A stretch of DNA of 51,741 nucleotides from JBBDSU01 sp040904825 (GCA_040904825.1 JBBDSU010000019.1:1-51741), one strand, 5' to 3'. Positions 1-8,558 are shown, counted from the stretch's first letter. Numbers and translations: made by a program. Notes: generated by a model from the letters alone, not told the origin.

Positions 1-52
1 TGGCATGGTACGGGTCGGCGCGCATGGCCGGCCAGGCGCGCGCCAGCATCAT
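1..52 (-). CDS. Start of an unidentified gene downstream of rseP (truncated by window edge)
   Basis: An open frame begins with ATG at 52, overlapping the rseP stop as ATGA, and stays open to the window edge (17 codons, beginning MMLARAWPAMRADP). The four-base overlap is the same coupling style used throughout this cluster, so a real co-transcribed gene is likely. In many bacteria ispG follows dxr-rseP, but the visible residues do not resemble the IspG N-terminus. Too little is present to name it. Confidence 0.35.
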   Translation of the reverse strand, partial: MMLARAWPAMRADPYHA

Positions 53-1467
53 CCGATACGGATGGGGTCGGTCAGATCAAGCCAGAGCAGCGCAAGCACA
101 ACTACCGCGAGAAGTGCAAGCACCGGGATCGCCACAGCGGCCAGCGCGCGAGGATCCAGCTTGTAGTCCTCGCTGCGGCCCCGCACTCGGCGCACCATGT
201 TCACCGACTTCTCGATCCCGAGCGCCGCGAGGTGTCCTCCGTCCAACGGCGGCAGTGGGACGAGGTTGAAAATGCCGATGAACACGTTGACGACCGCAAT
301 CAAGCCAAGGAAGGCCAGCAGTCCGCCGAATGTCGCGTCACCGACTTGACCCGCAATCGCCGCTGCACCGACCACCGAGACCGCCCCCTCAACACCGCGC
401 TCGCGCTGGCCCGTGGCCTGCGCGAGTATGTCGGCGATACCTGAGGGACTAAACACTCGAACCAGCGCCGAGGCCGACCCCGTCAGCATGGGGAAGAATC
501 CGCCAGGGTCGCCCAGGTCGGGCTGACCGAACAGCGCATGCTCCACCGCTTCAAGCGGCGCCATCCGCTCGGTCGCCAGCACCGGCGAAAATCCCACGAC
601 ACCCACAGCCTGGCCAGTCGATGGGTCGGTGACCGTTGCTGGCGTCATGTGCAGTGTGAGCTCAACGCCGTTGCGCACCACCACCACCGTTGTCGGACGT
701 CCAGGACGTGACCGAATGATCTCGCGCAGGCGCTCGTAGTCGTCGGAGCGCTGGGATTGCACGGCGACGAGCCTGTCGCCGGACTGCAGGCCAGCCTCCA
801 TAGCCGGAGAGTCTTCTTGGACGATGGCAACCCGTGGCTCGAACGCTCCGGTCCACACCTCAAGAAACGCATACGCACCCACCAACACGGCGACCGCGAT
901 CAAGAAGTGGGCGACCGACCCGCTGACGAGGACGATGGCTCGTTCCCAGGCCGGCCGTTCGTGAAAGAAGCGGTCTCGGTCGCCTTCAATCAAGCGATGT
1001 CGCAGGTCGCCGGTGCGTCCCGAATCGGGAATCTCTGTGACGATGATTTCGCGCAGCGCAGCACCGACGACGGCATCAGAGGCTTCGGCGAGACCGTTTT
1101 CACGCGCTCGACGCACGATCCGCGCAGCCACGTCCGATGACACTCCCCGCTGGCGGACTTCGGTTGCCAGCAGGTTGTAGCGCTCTTCGCCTGCGCCATC
1201 GTTGAGCACGACCTCAACAACCGGCCGCTGGCGTTCATCTTCGGGCGACATGCCGACGATCCGAACAAATCCGCCGAGTGGCAGTGCCTTGACGCCGTAT
1301 TCCGTTTCTCCACGACGGAACGAGAACAACGTCGGCCCAAAACCCAGGAAGAACCGGTCCGCCCGCATCCCAAACCGACGGGCTGTGAGGAAGTGGCCTG
1401 CCTCGTGCAGCATGATCGCTGCAATCAAGCTGACGACAAAGACGGTGATTGCCAGCGGACCGCTCAT
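49..1467 (-). CDS. rseP: Site-2 intramembrane zinc metalloprotease (RseP/Rip1, M50)
   Basis: A 472-residue M50 protease that cuts membrane-spanning anti-sigma factors or similar substrates within the membrane. The first TM segment carries the zinc motif H21-E-A-G-H25. A PDZ-like domain lies at about 212-285. The second active-site motif NLVPLPPLDGG is at 401-411, followed by a C-terminal TM segment at about 443-465. Unusually, about 90 residues (roughly 76-165) are inserted between the conserved GGFVRI(V)GM loop and the segment beginning FFHERPAWERA; as I recall the family, E. coli RseP and mycobacterial Rip1 have only a short stretch there. The gene starts 10 bp after the dxr stop, the usual dxr-rseP pairing. 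The family call is secure; the substrate is unknown. Confidence 0.95.
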   Translation of the reverse strand: MSGPLAITVFVVSLIAAIMLHEAGHFLTARRFGMRADRFFLGFGPTLFSFRRGETEYGVKALPLGGFVRIVGMSPEDERQRPVVEVVLNDGAGEERYNLLATEVRQRGVSSDVAARIVRRARENGLAEASDAVVGAALREIIVTEIPDSGRTGDLRHRLIEGDRDRFFHERPAWERAIVLVSGSVAHFLIAVAVLVGAYAFLEVWTGAFEPRVAIVQEDSPAMEAGLQSGDRLVAVQSQRSDDYERLREIIRSRPGRPTTVVVVRNGVELTLHMTPATVTDPSTGQAVGVVGFSPVLATERMAPLEAVEHALFGQPDLGDPGGFFPMLTGSASALVRVFSPSGIADILAQATGQRERGVEGAVSVVGAAAIAGQVGDATFGGLLAFLGLIAVVNVFIGIFNLVPLPPLDGGHLAALGIEKSVNMVRRVRGRSEDYKLDPRALAAVAIPVLALLAVVVLALLWLDLTDPIRIG

Positions 1468-1477
1468 CGGGCACTAC

Positions 1478-2659
1478 TCATCGTGATGCCTCCAACTGGA
1501 TCATCTCGGTTGCTTGACGCCGCCCCCACGCATCGGCGGCCATGACCTCGGCGAGATCGCGCGGTTCGCCAGGATCCGTCTGGATCCACCGGTCAACCGT
1601 GTCTGCGACGATCTCGATGATTGCACCGAAACGGGTTCGACCTTCGAGAAAAGCGGCAACCGCGACCTCGTTGGCGGCATTCATGACCGCCGGGGTGCCA
1701 CAACCGTGACGACTGGCCCTCTCAGCGACATCAAGCGCTTGAAACGCCACCCGGTCGACGGGCTCGAAGGTCAGCGTCGACGAGTTCGTCCAATCACAGC
1801 GAGCTGGTGCGTGGTCAAGCCGATCGGGCCATCCGAGCGCTAGCTGGATCGGCAGGCGCATGTCAGGTGGGGACATCTGGGCGATGGTCGAGCCATCGAT
1901 AAATTCGACCATCGAATGCACTACCGACTGGGGGTGAACGACGACATCCAATCGGTTCCAGTCAATGTCGAACAGTTCATGGGCCTCGATGAGTTCCAGC
2001 CCCTTGTTGAACAGCGTCGCCGAGTTCACCGTGATGACCGGCCCCATCTCCCACGTGGGGTGTGCCAAAGCCTCAGCTGCTGTTGCGTCCGCCATCTCGG
2101 CAGCCTTCCGTCCTCGGAACGGACCCCCACTGGCGGTCAGAATGAGGCGCGAGACCTCATCGCGCCGGCCTGACCGCAGGCATTGCGCCAGGGCGGAATG
2201 TTCCGAATCGACCGGTACCAGCCAGCGTTCGCGGCCACCCGCCAGGTCCGCTGCGCTGATCACCAGCCGCCCGCCGACGATCAGGCTCTCTTTGTTCGCC
2301 AAGGCCACAACGGTCGGTCGGGCCAGTGCAGCCAGCGTCGCCGCCAGTCCGGCCGCTCCGGTAATGCCGTTGAGGACGATGTCGGCATCGTCGCCGGCGA
2401 GCTCGACGACACCTTCCTCGCCGTCGAGCACATCGAGATCGTTGCGACGAGCGGCCAATTCGCCCGCTGCCTGCCGATCGGCGAGAGCGACCCGCCCAAC
2501 TCCGAAGCGATCGGCGAGCGCCTCGAGGCCAGGACCATCCTTTCCGGCGGCCATGCTGACGACTTCGAAGCGTTCGGCGTGAGCAGCCATCACGTCGAGC
2601 GCTTGCTGGCCGATGGAGCCGGTCGCACCGAGGAGTACCACTCGGGTTCGGCCCGTCAT
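1478..2659 (-). CDS. dxr: 1-deoxy-D-xylulose 5-phosphate reductoisomerase
   Basis: A 393-residue enzyme of the MEP isoprenoid pathway that converts DXP to 2-C-methyl-D-erythritol 4-phosphate with NADPH. The N-terminal Rossmann motif GATGSIG is at about 11-17. Further motifs are ANKESLIVGG, PVDSEHSA (metal and substrate ligands), TASGGPF, the ITVNSATLFNKGLE segment and VVVHPQSVVHSMVEF. Length and motif order are those of the family. The start overlaps the upstream rlmN stop as ATGA, so translation is probably coupled. It shows that the organism uses the non-mevalonate route to isoprenoids. Confidence 0.97.
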   Translation of the reverse strand: MTGRTRVVLLGATGSIGQQALDVMAAHAERFEVVSMAAGKDGPGLEALADRFGVGRVALADRQAAGELAARRNDLDVLDGEEGVVELAGDDADIVLNGITGAAGLAATLAALARPTVVALANKESLIVGGRLVISAADLAGGRERWLVPVDSEHSALAQCLRSGRRDEVSRLILTASGGPFRGRKAAEMADATAAEALAHPTWEMGPVITVNSATLFNKGLELIEAHELFDIDWNRLDVVVHPQSVVHSMVEFIDGSTIAQMSPPDMRLPIQLALGWPDRLDHAPARCDWTNSSTLTFEPVDRVAFQALDVAERASRHGCGTPAVMNAANEVAVAAFLEGRTRFGAIIEIVADTVDRWIQTDPGEPRDLAEVMAADAWGRRQATEMIQLEASR

Positions 2660-3795
2660 GAGCGGACCCGATCATCGATCCGCTCGGCAGCGCCTACGGC
2701 GGCTGGCAGTCGCGACCCGGCACCCAGTGCGTAGGAGGCGAGCAATTGTCCGCACGCGGCGTCAGCATCACGACCGCGAGTATCTCTCAGCGTGATCGCC
2801 ACACCAGCCTTTTCGACACGGGCGACGAACGATTGAACCCGATCGCTGGAGGGTTCCCGCCACTGGACGCCGGGAGTCGGGTTCATCGGGATGACATTGA
2901 CGTGTGCGCGCACTCGCCGGGCTATCGCGGCGAGGTGATCGGCTTGTTCATCGTCGTCGTTGACATCACCGATGAGGCACCACTCGATTGACACGCGCCG
3001 ACCGGTTGCTTGCCGCCACTTGATCATGGCTTGCTCGAGTTCGGCGATGGGATGGACGGTGTTGATGGGCACCAACATGTCACGCAGTTCATCGGTGGCC
3101 GCGTGAAGGCTGATCGCCAGCGTCAACGGCAGTCCTTGTTCGATCAGGCGGTAGATGCCCGGAACCAGTCCGACCGTCGAGACAGTGATGGAGCGGGCCG
3201 ACAACCCGAATCGGTTCGGGTCATGCAGCCATGCAATGCTGGCAAGGGTCACTGACAGGTTCGCCAGGGGTTCACCCATGCCCATGTACACGACATTGGT
3301 GATGTGCTGCGGCGACCCGGTTGGCAGGCCCACGTCGCCCAGCGCTCCGGCTCTCAGCGCCGCATCTGCCAGGACGACCTGACGCACGACCTCACCGGTC
3401 GTCAACTGACGCCGCAAACCCGCTTGGCCGGTTGCGCAGAAAGGACAGCCCAGTGCGCAGCCGGCTTGCGTCGAGATACACACGGTTGCTCGTCCCGGGT
3501 AGAGCATGAGGACGGTTTCGATGGCTTCGCCGTCACCATGCCGCAGCAAGATCTTGTGGGTGCGACCGCCGTCGGCAACACGATGTTCGACCAGTTCGGG
3601 CCGCGCAGGGTCGAACCGAGTTGCCAGCTTGGATCGCAACGAGGCCGGAAGGTCGGTCATCGTCTCGGGATCGTCGACACCCCGCACCAACCACGCCGTG
3701 ATCTGCCGGGCGCGATAGGCAGGCTCGCCAAGCTCGGTGACCAGGGCGTCCATACTGTCGGGATCGAGCCCGAACGGGTCGATCGTCGCTGACAT
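2656..3795 (-). CDS. rlmN: Dual-specificity 23S rRNA (A2503-C2)/tRNA (A37) methyltransferase, radical SAM
   Basis: RlmN uses radical SAM chemistry to methylate C2 of A2503 in 23S rRNA and A37 of some tRNAs. The [4Fe-4S] motif CALGCPFC (CxxxCxxC) lies in AGCALGCPFCATGQAG. The VVYMGMGEPLAN segment is typical of the family, and the catalytic cysteine is probably the one in RDTRGRDADAACGQL near the C-terminus. Upstream in-frame ATGs exist at 3831 and 3804-3807; I chose the ATG at 3795 (MSATIDPFGLD, 379 residues) because homology begins there and a weak AGGA-type site precedes it. The stop overlaps the dxr start. RlmN between cdsA and dxr is a common actinobacterial arrangement. Confidence 0.93.
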   Translation of the reverse strand: MSATIDPFGLDPDSMDALVTELGEPAYRARQITAWLVRGVDDPETMTDLPASLRSKLATRFDPARPELVEHRVADGGRTHKILLRHGDGEAIETVLMLYPGRATVCISTQAGCALGCPFCATGQAGLRRQLTTGEVVRQVVLADAALRAGALGDVGLPTGSPQHITNVVYMGMGEPLANLSVTLASIAWLHDPNRFGLSARSITVSTVGLVPGIYRLIEQGLPLTLAISLHAATDELRDMLVPINTVHPIAELEQAMIKWRQATGRRVSIEWCLIGDVNDDDEQADHLAAIARRVRAHVNVIPMNPTPGVQWREPSSDRVQSFVARVEKAGVAITLRDTRGRDADAACGQLLASYALGAGSRLPAAVGAAERIDDRVRS

Positions 3796-3865
3796 GGCCA
3801 CCATCATCCTGCCGTCAAAGGTCGCAAGCACGAACGCTCAGCGTACGGGTGGTGAGCCCTGCACG

Positions 3866-4969
3866 TCAGACGCCAAGCACCTCGGCGACGTAGTAGCCGA
3901 CCGGCAGCGCCCACAGGATGCCGTCGACACGGTCAAGCACTCCACCGTGGCCAGGCAGCAGATGTCCCATGTCCTTGACGCCAAGATCACGCTTGACCAT
4001 CGATTCGATCAGGTCGCCTACGAAAGCGGCGAGCCCACAGGCCAGTGCCACCACCGCCCCCGACAGGGCGTCAAACGGCCCATTGAGCAACGGAAGGCCC
4101 ACAGCGCCGCCCACCGCCACAAACACAAAACCGCCGAGCAGTCCTTCCCAGGTCTTGTTGGGGCTGACGGACGGAGCGACCGGATGGCGTCCCAGCGCCA
4201 CACCGATGATGTAGCCACCTGTGTCCATCAGTGCCGCAGCACCTACAACGGCGATCACTAATTCGATGCCACCGAAAGGACGGTTGACCAGTAGCACCGC
4301 GTGCGATGCCAGAAACCCGATCCACATGCCAAACATCACGGTCAAACTGGCAGACCGGACAACATCGACACGCACAGGATCAGCGAGATGCCACAGAAAT
4401 GCTCCTGCGATGAGCACCAAGACGCCAGCGAGCTGACCGGCCTGGCGTGCCTGAAATGCCCCAGCGATCATCACGATCGTTGCCACGGTCGCAACGGGAA
4501 CATCGATCCGTAGTTCGACCGCCAACAGCACACGCTTTATCTCGTAGTAGGCCGCCATCGTCAACAACGCGATGACGCCAGCAAAGGCCCATGGATGCCA
4601 CCACAGAGCTCCACCGACGACGCCGATGAGCGCGACCCCTACAGCGATCGCCAAGGGGAGGTTGCGGCCACCGACCATGCCGCGGCGCTTTTTCGGGGCG
4701 TCGTCGGTCGCCTCGGCGGCACCGCCTGACGCATCGGGAGCGCCCACTGGTGCATCCGGCGACGACGGCGCTGACGTGGCGCCCGCTGTACCGGCACGGC
4801 CGCTGCCGGGCGGTGGAGGCACCTCGTTGGCGTCATCCGCCGCCGGTGACGGCATGTCGCCGTCGTCCGCGCCCGCGATCCACGCCGGGGTCGTGGATGC
4901 CAACCGCCGGGACTTTCGATCACGGCGGCGCTCACGCCTGTTGCCCGACTCGCCTGACTTTGCGGTCAT
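3866..4969 (-). CDS. cdsA: Phosphatidate cytidylyltransferase (CDP-diglyceride synthase)
   Basis: An integral membrane enzyme that makes CDP-diacylglycerol from phosphatidic acid and CTP, the precursor of all membrane phospholipids. About 105 N-terminal residues are Pro/Ala/Asp/Ser-rich with an Arg-rich start and are probably disordered and cytoplasmic. Multiple hydrophobic helices follow. The C-terminus has the complete CDS signature, from SMVKRDLGVKDMGHLLPGHG through GVLDRVD. SPNKTWEGLLGG is also conserved. The ATG at 4969 is preceded by GGGAGAG at a suitable distance (367 residues); a TTG lies one codon upstream. It follows frr by 25 bp, as in many pyrH-frr-cdsA operons. Confidence 0.95.
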   Translation of the reverse strand: MTAKSGESGNRRERRRDRKSRRLASTTPAWIAGADDGDMPSPAADDANEVPPPPGSGRAGTAGATSAPSSPDAPVGAPDASGGAAEATDDAPKKRRGMVGGRNLPLAIAVGVALIGVVGGALWWHPWAFAGVIALLTMAAYYEIKRVLLAVELRIDVPVATVATIVMIAGAFQARQAGQLAGVLVLIAGAFLWHLADPVRVDVVRSASLTVMFGMWIGFLASHAVLLVNRPFGGIELVIAVVGAAALMDTGGYIIGVALGRHPVAPSVSPNKTWEGLLGGFVFVAVGGAVGLPLLNGPFDALSGAVVALACGLAAFVGDLIESMVKRDLGVKDMGHLLPGHGGVLDRVDGILWALPVGYYVAEVLGV

Positions 4970-4994
4970 CAACGCTCTCCCATCGCAGTGCGCA

Positions 4995-5555
4995 TCAGAC
5001 CTCGATCAGTTCCTGTTCTTTGGCCTCAAGGGCCTTGTCGATCTGAGCGATGTGCTTGGAGGTGACCTCTTCGAGCTGCTTGGCCTGGCGCTCCCGATCA
5101 TCTGCGCCTACCTCGCCGTCGTCTTCCAGCTTCTGCATGGCGTCACGGGCACTGCGGCGAATGTTGCGAATGGCAACCTTGCCATCTTCTGCTGCCGCTT
5201 TCGCCAACTTGATGAAGTCCTTGCGGCGCTCCTCGGTCAACTCAGGGAACACACACCGAATCATCTCTCCGTCGGTCGCAGGATTGAGTCCCAGATCCGA
5301 TTCTCGAATCGCCTTCTCGATCTGCCCAACTGAGCTCTTGTCGAACGGGTGGACCGTCAGGATCCGTGGTTCGGGCACGCCGAAGTTGGCGAGTTGCTGC
5401 AACGGCGTGGGCGCGCCGTAGTAGTCGACCATGATGCGGTTCAACAATTGCGGGTTGGCGCGACCGGTACGGATGGCGCTGAAATCTTCGGCAACCTTTT
5501 CGACAGCCTGGTCCATCCGCCGCTGTGCATCAGACATGATCTCAGCGAGACTCAT
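4995..5555 (-). CDS. frr: Ribosome recycling factor
   Basis: RRF, with EF-G, splits post-termination ribosomes. The protein is 186 residues, the normal family length, and all-helical in domain I. Recognisable segments are the SAIRTGRANPQLL helix, PLQQLANFGVPEPR and the C-terminal EERRKDFIKLAK helix. Translation begins at ATG 5555, preceded by a strong GGAGGAA site; the start shares one base with the pyrH stop (TGATG). A longer upstream reading frame exists but runs through pyrH coding sequence. Confidence 0.97.
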   Translation of the reverse strand: MSLAEIMSDAQRRMDQAVEKVAEDFSAIRTGRANPQLLNRIMVDYYGAPTPLQQLANFGVPEPRILTVHPFDKSSVGQIEKAIRESDLGLNPATDGEMIRCVFPELTEERRKDFIKLAKAAAEDGKVAIRNIRRSARDAMQKLEDDGEVGADDRERQAKQLEEVTSKHIAQIDKALEAKEQELIEV

Positions 5556-6298
5556 CAGTGTTCCTCCGTGGTGGCGTGCCGTACCAGGGTGCCAACAGAT
5601 TCTCCGCGCACCACTCGCCGTATGTTGCCTTCCCGCAGCAGTTCGAACACGACAATCGGCAGGTCGTTGTCCATGCACAACGAAATGGCGGTCGCATCCA
5701 TGACCTTCAAGCCCTGATTCAGCACGGACAGGAAGTCGATCTCGTCATACCGCGCAGCCGCCGCGTCGACACGCGGATCACGATCGTAGACACCGTCGAC
5801 CTGCGTGCCCTTGAGAATCGCCTCAGCGCCGATCTCCAGTGCACGTTGAGCTGCCGTCGTGTCGGTGGTGAAATATGGCGAGCCGAGGCCAGCCGCGAAG
5901 ATGACGACCCGACCCTTTTCGAGGTGCCGCACCGCACGCCGCCGGATGTAGGGCTCGGCCAACTCCTGCATCGCGATGGCTGTCTGAACCCGCGTCTCTA
6001 CGCCTGCCTTCTCGATGGCGTCTTGAAGCGCGAGCGCGTTGATGACGGTGGCGAGCATGCCCATGTGATCCGCGCTGGAGCGCTCCATACCTGTGGCCGC
6101 CGGCGAATTGCCGCGGAAAATGTTGCCCCCACCTACCACGATGCCGATCTCGGTACCGTCGCTGGCTTTGAGTTCGACGATCTCGCGCGCAACCTGCCGG
6201 ACGATTGTCGGATCGATCCCCCCTTTGACGGAGGGGTCCGCGAACGCCTCTCCCGACAACTTCAACAGCACACGGTCAAGGGCTGGTCGTCGGGTCAC
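5555..6298 (-). CDS. pyrH: UMP kinase
   Basis: A hexameric bacterial UMP kinase of the amino acid kinase fold that makes UDP for pyrimidine nucleotide synthesis. Motifs are LLKLSGEAF at the N-terminus (phosphate loop), VGGGNIFRG, the GLGSPYFTTDTTAAQRA segment and EAILKGTQVDGVYD. I place the start at GTG 6298 because a GGAG element lies six bases upstream and the protein (247 residues, MTRRPALDRVLLK) matches family length; a TTG at 6325 would add nine residues without a visible ribosome-binding site. It lies 46 bp after tsf and is coupled to frr. Confidence 0.96.
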   Translation of the reverse strand: MTRRPALDRVLLKLSGEAFADPSVKGGIDPTIVRQVAREIVELKASDGTEIGIVVGGGNIFRGNSPAATGMERSSADHMGMLATVINALALQDAIEKAGVETRVQTAIAMQELAEPYIRRRAVRHLEKGRVVIFAAGLGSPYFTTDTTAAQRALEIGAEAILKGTQVDGVYDRDPRVDAAAARYDEIDFLSVLNQGLKVMDATAISLCMDNDLPIVVFELLREGNIRRVVRGESVGTLVRHATTEEH

Positions 6299-6344
6299 GT
6301 CTCGCTCCGCGAGGTAGAGGGTCAATTCGTCGGGATGCTATCGA

Positions 6345-6956
6345 TCAGCCTCCGACCTCGAACCGCGAAAATCGCGCGACTTCGATCTTCTCGCCCACGA
6401 GGGCCTGAATTTCGCTGATGACCTGGGCGATGGTCTTGTCAGGGTCCATCACGAAGGGCTGGTTGAGGAGCACCCACTCCTCAAAGGCCTTCTTGATCTT
6501 GCCGTCAACGATCTTGTCGATGATGTGATCAGGCTTGCCTTGCTCAACGGCTTCCTTGCGCGCGAATTCGCGCTCCTTGTCGAGCAGCGCCTCATCGATC
6601 TCATCTTCACGCACCACCAGCGGCTTGGCCGCGGCAATGTGCATCGCGAGGTCCTTGGCAAGTTTCTGGACTGCCTCGGCCTTAGCGACGAAGTCGGTCT
6701 CGCAGGACAACTGGATCAGGACCCCCGCGCGAGCCGGCATGCCCGGACTTGGGGTGTGAAGATACGAATGGACCAGGCCTTCGGACGCAGTGCGCTCGGC
6801 TACCCGAGCATCCATCTTTGCTCCGGTGCGCTCGCGGACCAGTTCAGCAGCCTTGTCCATGTCGCCATCAGCATCAACGAGCGCCTGTTTGCAGGCCATC
6901 ATCGGCGCGTTGGTCAATGTCCGCAACTGTTTCACGTCGGCGGCAGTGATTGCCAC
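6345..6956 (-). CDS. tsf: Elongation factor Ts (short form)
   Basis: EF-Ts is the guanine nucleotide exchange factor for EF-Tu. The N-terminal UBA-like domain (VKQLRTLTNAPMMACKQALV) is followed by the core domain with the CETDFVAK motif at about 85-92. At 203 residues it lacks the second half of the core found in the 283-residue E. coli protein and resembles the short Thermus type. The start is GTG at 6956, preceded by GAGGAG. It follows rpsB by 117 bp containing a large stem-loop (7016-7051) that may set the S2:EF-Ts ratio. Confidence 0.96.
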   Translation of the reverse strand: MAITAADVKQLRTLTNAPMMACKQALVDADGDMDKAAELVRERTGAKMDARVAERTASEGLVHSYLHTPSPGMPARAGVLIQLSCETDFVAKAEAVQKLAKDLAMHIAAAKPLVVREDEIDEALLDKEREFARKEAVEQGKPDHIIDKIVDGKIKKAFEEWVLLNQPFVMDPDKTIAQVISEIQALVGEKIEVARFSRFEVGG

Positions 6957-7015
6957 GGTGTGTCTCCTCGTCTCAAATCCCGATCGCGGGACTCAATGGC
7001 TGGAACGCTCGTGAG

Positions 7016-7051
7016 GCAGGCGCCAGGCCACATTGCCCGGCCGGCGCCTGC
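7016..7051 (-). promoter_or_regulatory. Intergenic stem-loop between rpsB and tsf
   Basis: A 9-bp perfect arm (GCAGGCGCC/GGCGCCTGC), a one-base bulge and an inner GGCC/GGCC stem enclose a nine-base loop. It lies 22 bp past the rpsB stop and 59 bp before tsf. No U-run follows on the minus strand, so it is more likely an attenuator or RNA-processing/stability element than a complete intrinsic terminator. A partial terminator between rpsB and tsf is known in other bacteria. Confidence 0.5.
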
Positions 7052-7073
7052 ACTCCCGGCGAAGGTGTTGAGA

Positions 7074-8182
7074 TCAGCCCTGTTTGGCGTCAGTCTCAGC
7101 AGGTTCGGGCTCCGACGACTGTTTCGAAGCATCCTCGACCGCCGGCTCTGACGGAGCCGCTGTGTCCTGAGGGCTGGATCCGGCAGGCTCAGNNNNNNNN
7201 NNNNNNNNNNNNNNNNNNNNNNNNNNNNNNNNNNNNNNNNNNNNNNNNNNNNNNNNNNNNNNNNNNNNNNNNNNNNNNNNNNNNNNNNNNNNGCAGGGGC
7301 AGGCTCAGCGGGTGCAGGGGCAGGCTCAGCGGGTGCAGGGGCAGGCTCACCGGCGGCCTTGGTCGCCATTTCGGCGGCTCGCTGGCGTTCCAGCTCGATC
7401 TCCCATGCGGCCTTGGGCTCTGCTGCCTGACCGGTGTCTTCGGCTTCCGTCGCCTGAAGCGCCTGAGCCCGCAGTTCGTCATCTGGGGAGCGCGATGCAC
7501 GCAACAACAACCCATCCGCGCAAGCGTCGGCGACGATGCGGGTCAGCAACGCCGAGCTACGGATCGCATCGTCGTTGCCGGCAATCGGATACTGGACAAC
7601 ATCGGGATCGCAGTTGGTGTCAAGGATCGACACCACCGGAATCTTGAGACGGTTGGCTTCTTTGACAGCAATCTCTTCGATCACGGAGTCGACCACCCAC
7701 ACGGCATCCGGCACTTTGTCCATCTCGCGGATACCGCCGAGGTTTGTCTGCAGCTTGTCGCGTTCACGCTGCAACTGGAGCACTTCCTTCTTGGGCAGTA
7801 ACTCGAAGGTGCCCGACGACTCCATGGCCTCGAGTTCCTTCAGCCGGCCCACCCGCGACTTGATCGTCGCAAAGTTGGTGAGCATGCCGCCCATCCAACG
7901 CTCGGTGACGTAAGGCATGCCGACACGCTGAGCCTGAAGTTCGATCGATTCGCGAGCCTGCTTCTTTGTTCCGACGAAAAGCACCGTCCCACCACGAGCG
8001 ACGAGGTCGCGGGTGAAGGTGTACGCACGCTCAATTTGACCAACAGTTTGGCGTAGGTCAATGACGTAGATGCCGTTGCGCTCGCCATAGATGAAGCGGC
8101 GCATCTTGGGGTTCCAACGACGCGTCTGATGCCCAAAATGGACACCTGCATCGAGGAGTTGACGCATGGTGACAACAGCCAC
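7074..8182 (-). CDS. rpsB: Small ribosomal subunit protein S2 with long repetitive C-terminal tail
   Basis: The S2 core is complete: MRQLLDAGVHFGHQTRRWNPK, a coiled-coil region, and the IPVVSILDTNCDPD and YPIAGNDDAIRS segments. Translation starts at GTG 8182 behind AGAGGA. Beyond residue about 230 comes an acidic/Ala/Pro tail, ...GEPAPAPAEPAPAPAEP..., interrupted by 100 N. Downstream of the gap the correct frame continues EPAGSSPQDTAAPSEPAVED and ends ...EPAETDAKQG at the TGA complementary to 7074-7076. The frame differs across the gap as drawn; joining the two ends in phase on the 21-bp repeat (dropping the N run and 16 repeat bases) gives an uninterrupted protein of at least 330 residues. 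The true tail length is therefore unknown. Confidence 0.93.
7193..7292. other. Assembly gap (100 N) inside the rpsB tail repeat
   Basis: Exactly 100 N. The left flank ends in GGCAGGCTCAG, matching the end of the repeat unit on the right flank. The assembly broke in a tandem repeat, so 100 is a placeholder rather than a measured length. Confidence 0.97.
7293..7350 (-). repeat. 21-bp tandem repeat coding for PAPAEPA units in S2
   Basis: Two full 21-bp units (7293-7313, 7314-7334) and a 16-bp partial one (7335-7350) read GCAGGGGCAGGCTCAGCGGG + T on the plus strand. On the coding strand each unit encodes seven residues, so copy-number change keeps the frame. Further copies are probably hidden in the adjacent gap. 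Confidence 0.9.
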
Positions 8183-8558
8183 AGGGATTCCTCTCTGATT
8201 CGGTTGGGCCTCCGCCCACGTCGTCCGGATACGCGTAAGACGCGCTTGGCTCCCACGAATGACGTGGTCACCACGACCCACCCCTGCGCGATCGCGTCGG
8301 CCAAGGGCACCGGGGTCGTCCGTCGGTGGACGTGTGTGATGGTTGGCGAGGTGCCGGTCGGTGCGACCTGACCTCGCAGTCTGAACGTGACAGCGGACCC
8401 GCACGCGGCGGGCCCGTGCGCGAGAGGATACCGACCTGGCGGACGCTGCGCGTTGCCAGTCCCGCTCTGCGGTTCTTGTTGCGTTGTGATGCTGTATCTG
8501 AGCCGCAACTGGGCCGTCTCAGTGCTATCGATCCAACTTTGACGCGGCGCGGTCGTCG
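8183..8558. other. Gene-free leader region between the M23 peptidase gene and rpsB
   Basis: This 376-bp stretch is the only gene-free interval above 300 bp. No protein with plausible composition or ribosome-binding site is visible on either strand. It holds a GC-rich stem-loop pair at 8395-8419 and, on the minus strand, a TATCCT hexamer (plus 8425-8430) that could be a -10 box, although I see no convincing -35 partner. A promoter and leader for the rpsB-tsf-pyrH-frr operon are expected here. Confidence 0.5.
8395..8419 (-). promoter_or_regulatory. Alternative GC-rich stem-loops in the rpsB leader
   Basis: GGACCCGC (8395-8402) can pair with GCGGGCCC (8408-8415) with one G-U wobble on the minus-strand RNA. 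GCACG (8401-8405) can instead pair with CGTGC (8415-8419). The two stems overlap and cannot form together. They lie about 210-240 bases upstream of the rpsB start. A terminator for the M23 gene, or an S2 autoregulatory leader, are both possible; there is no U-tract. Confidence 0.3.

Noticed and set aside
5558..6418. A 286-codon plus-strand frame opposite pyrH and the end of tsf
   Set aside because: Antisense to conserved motifs of UMP kinase; no family resemblance.
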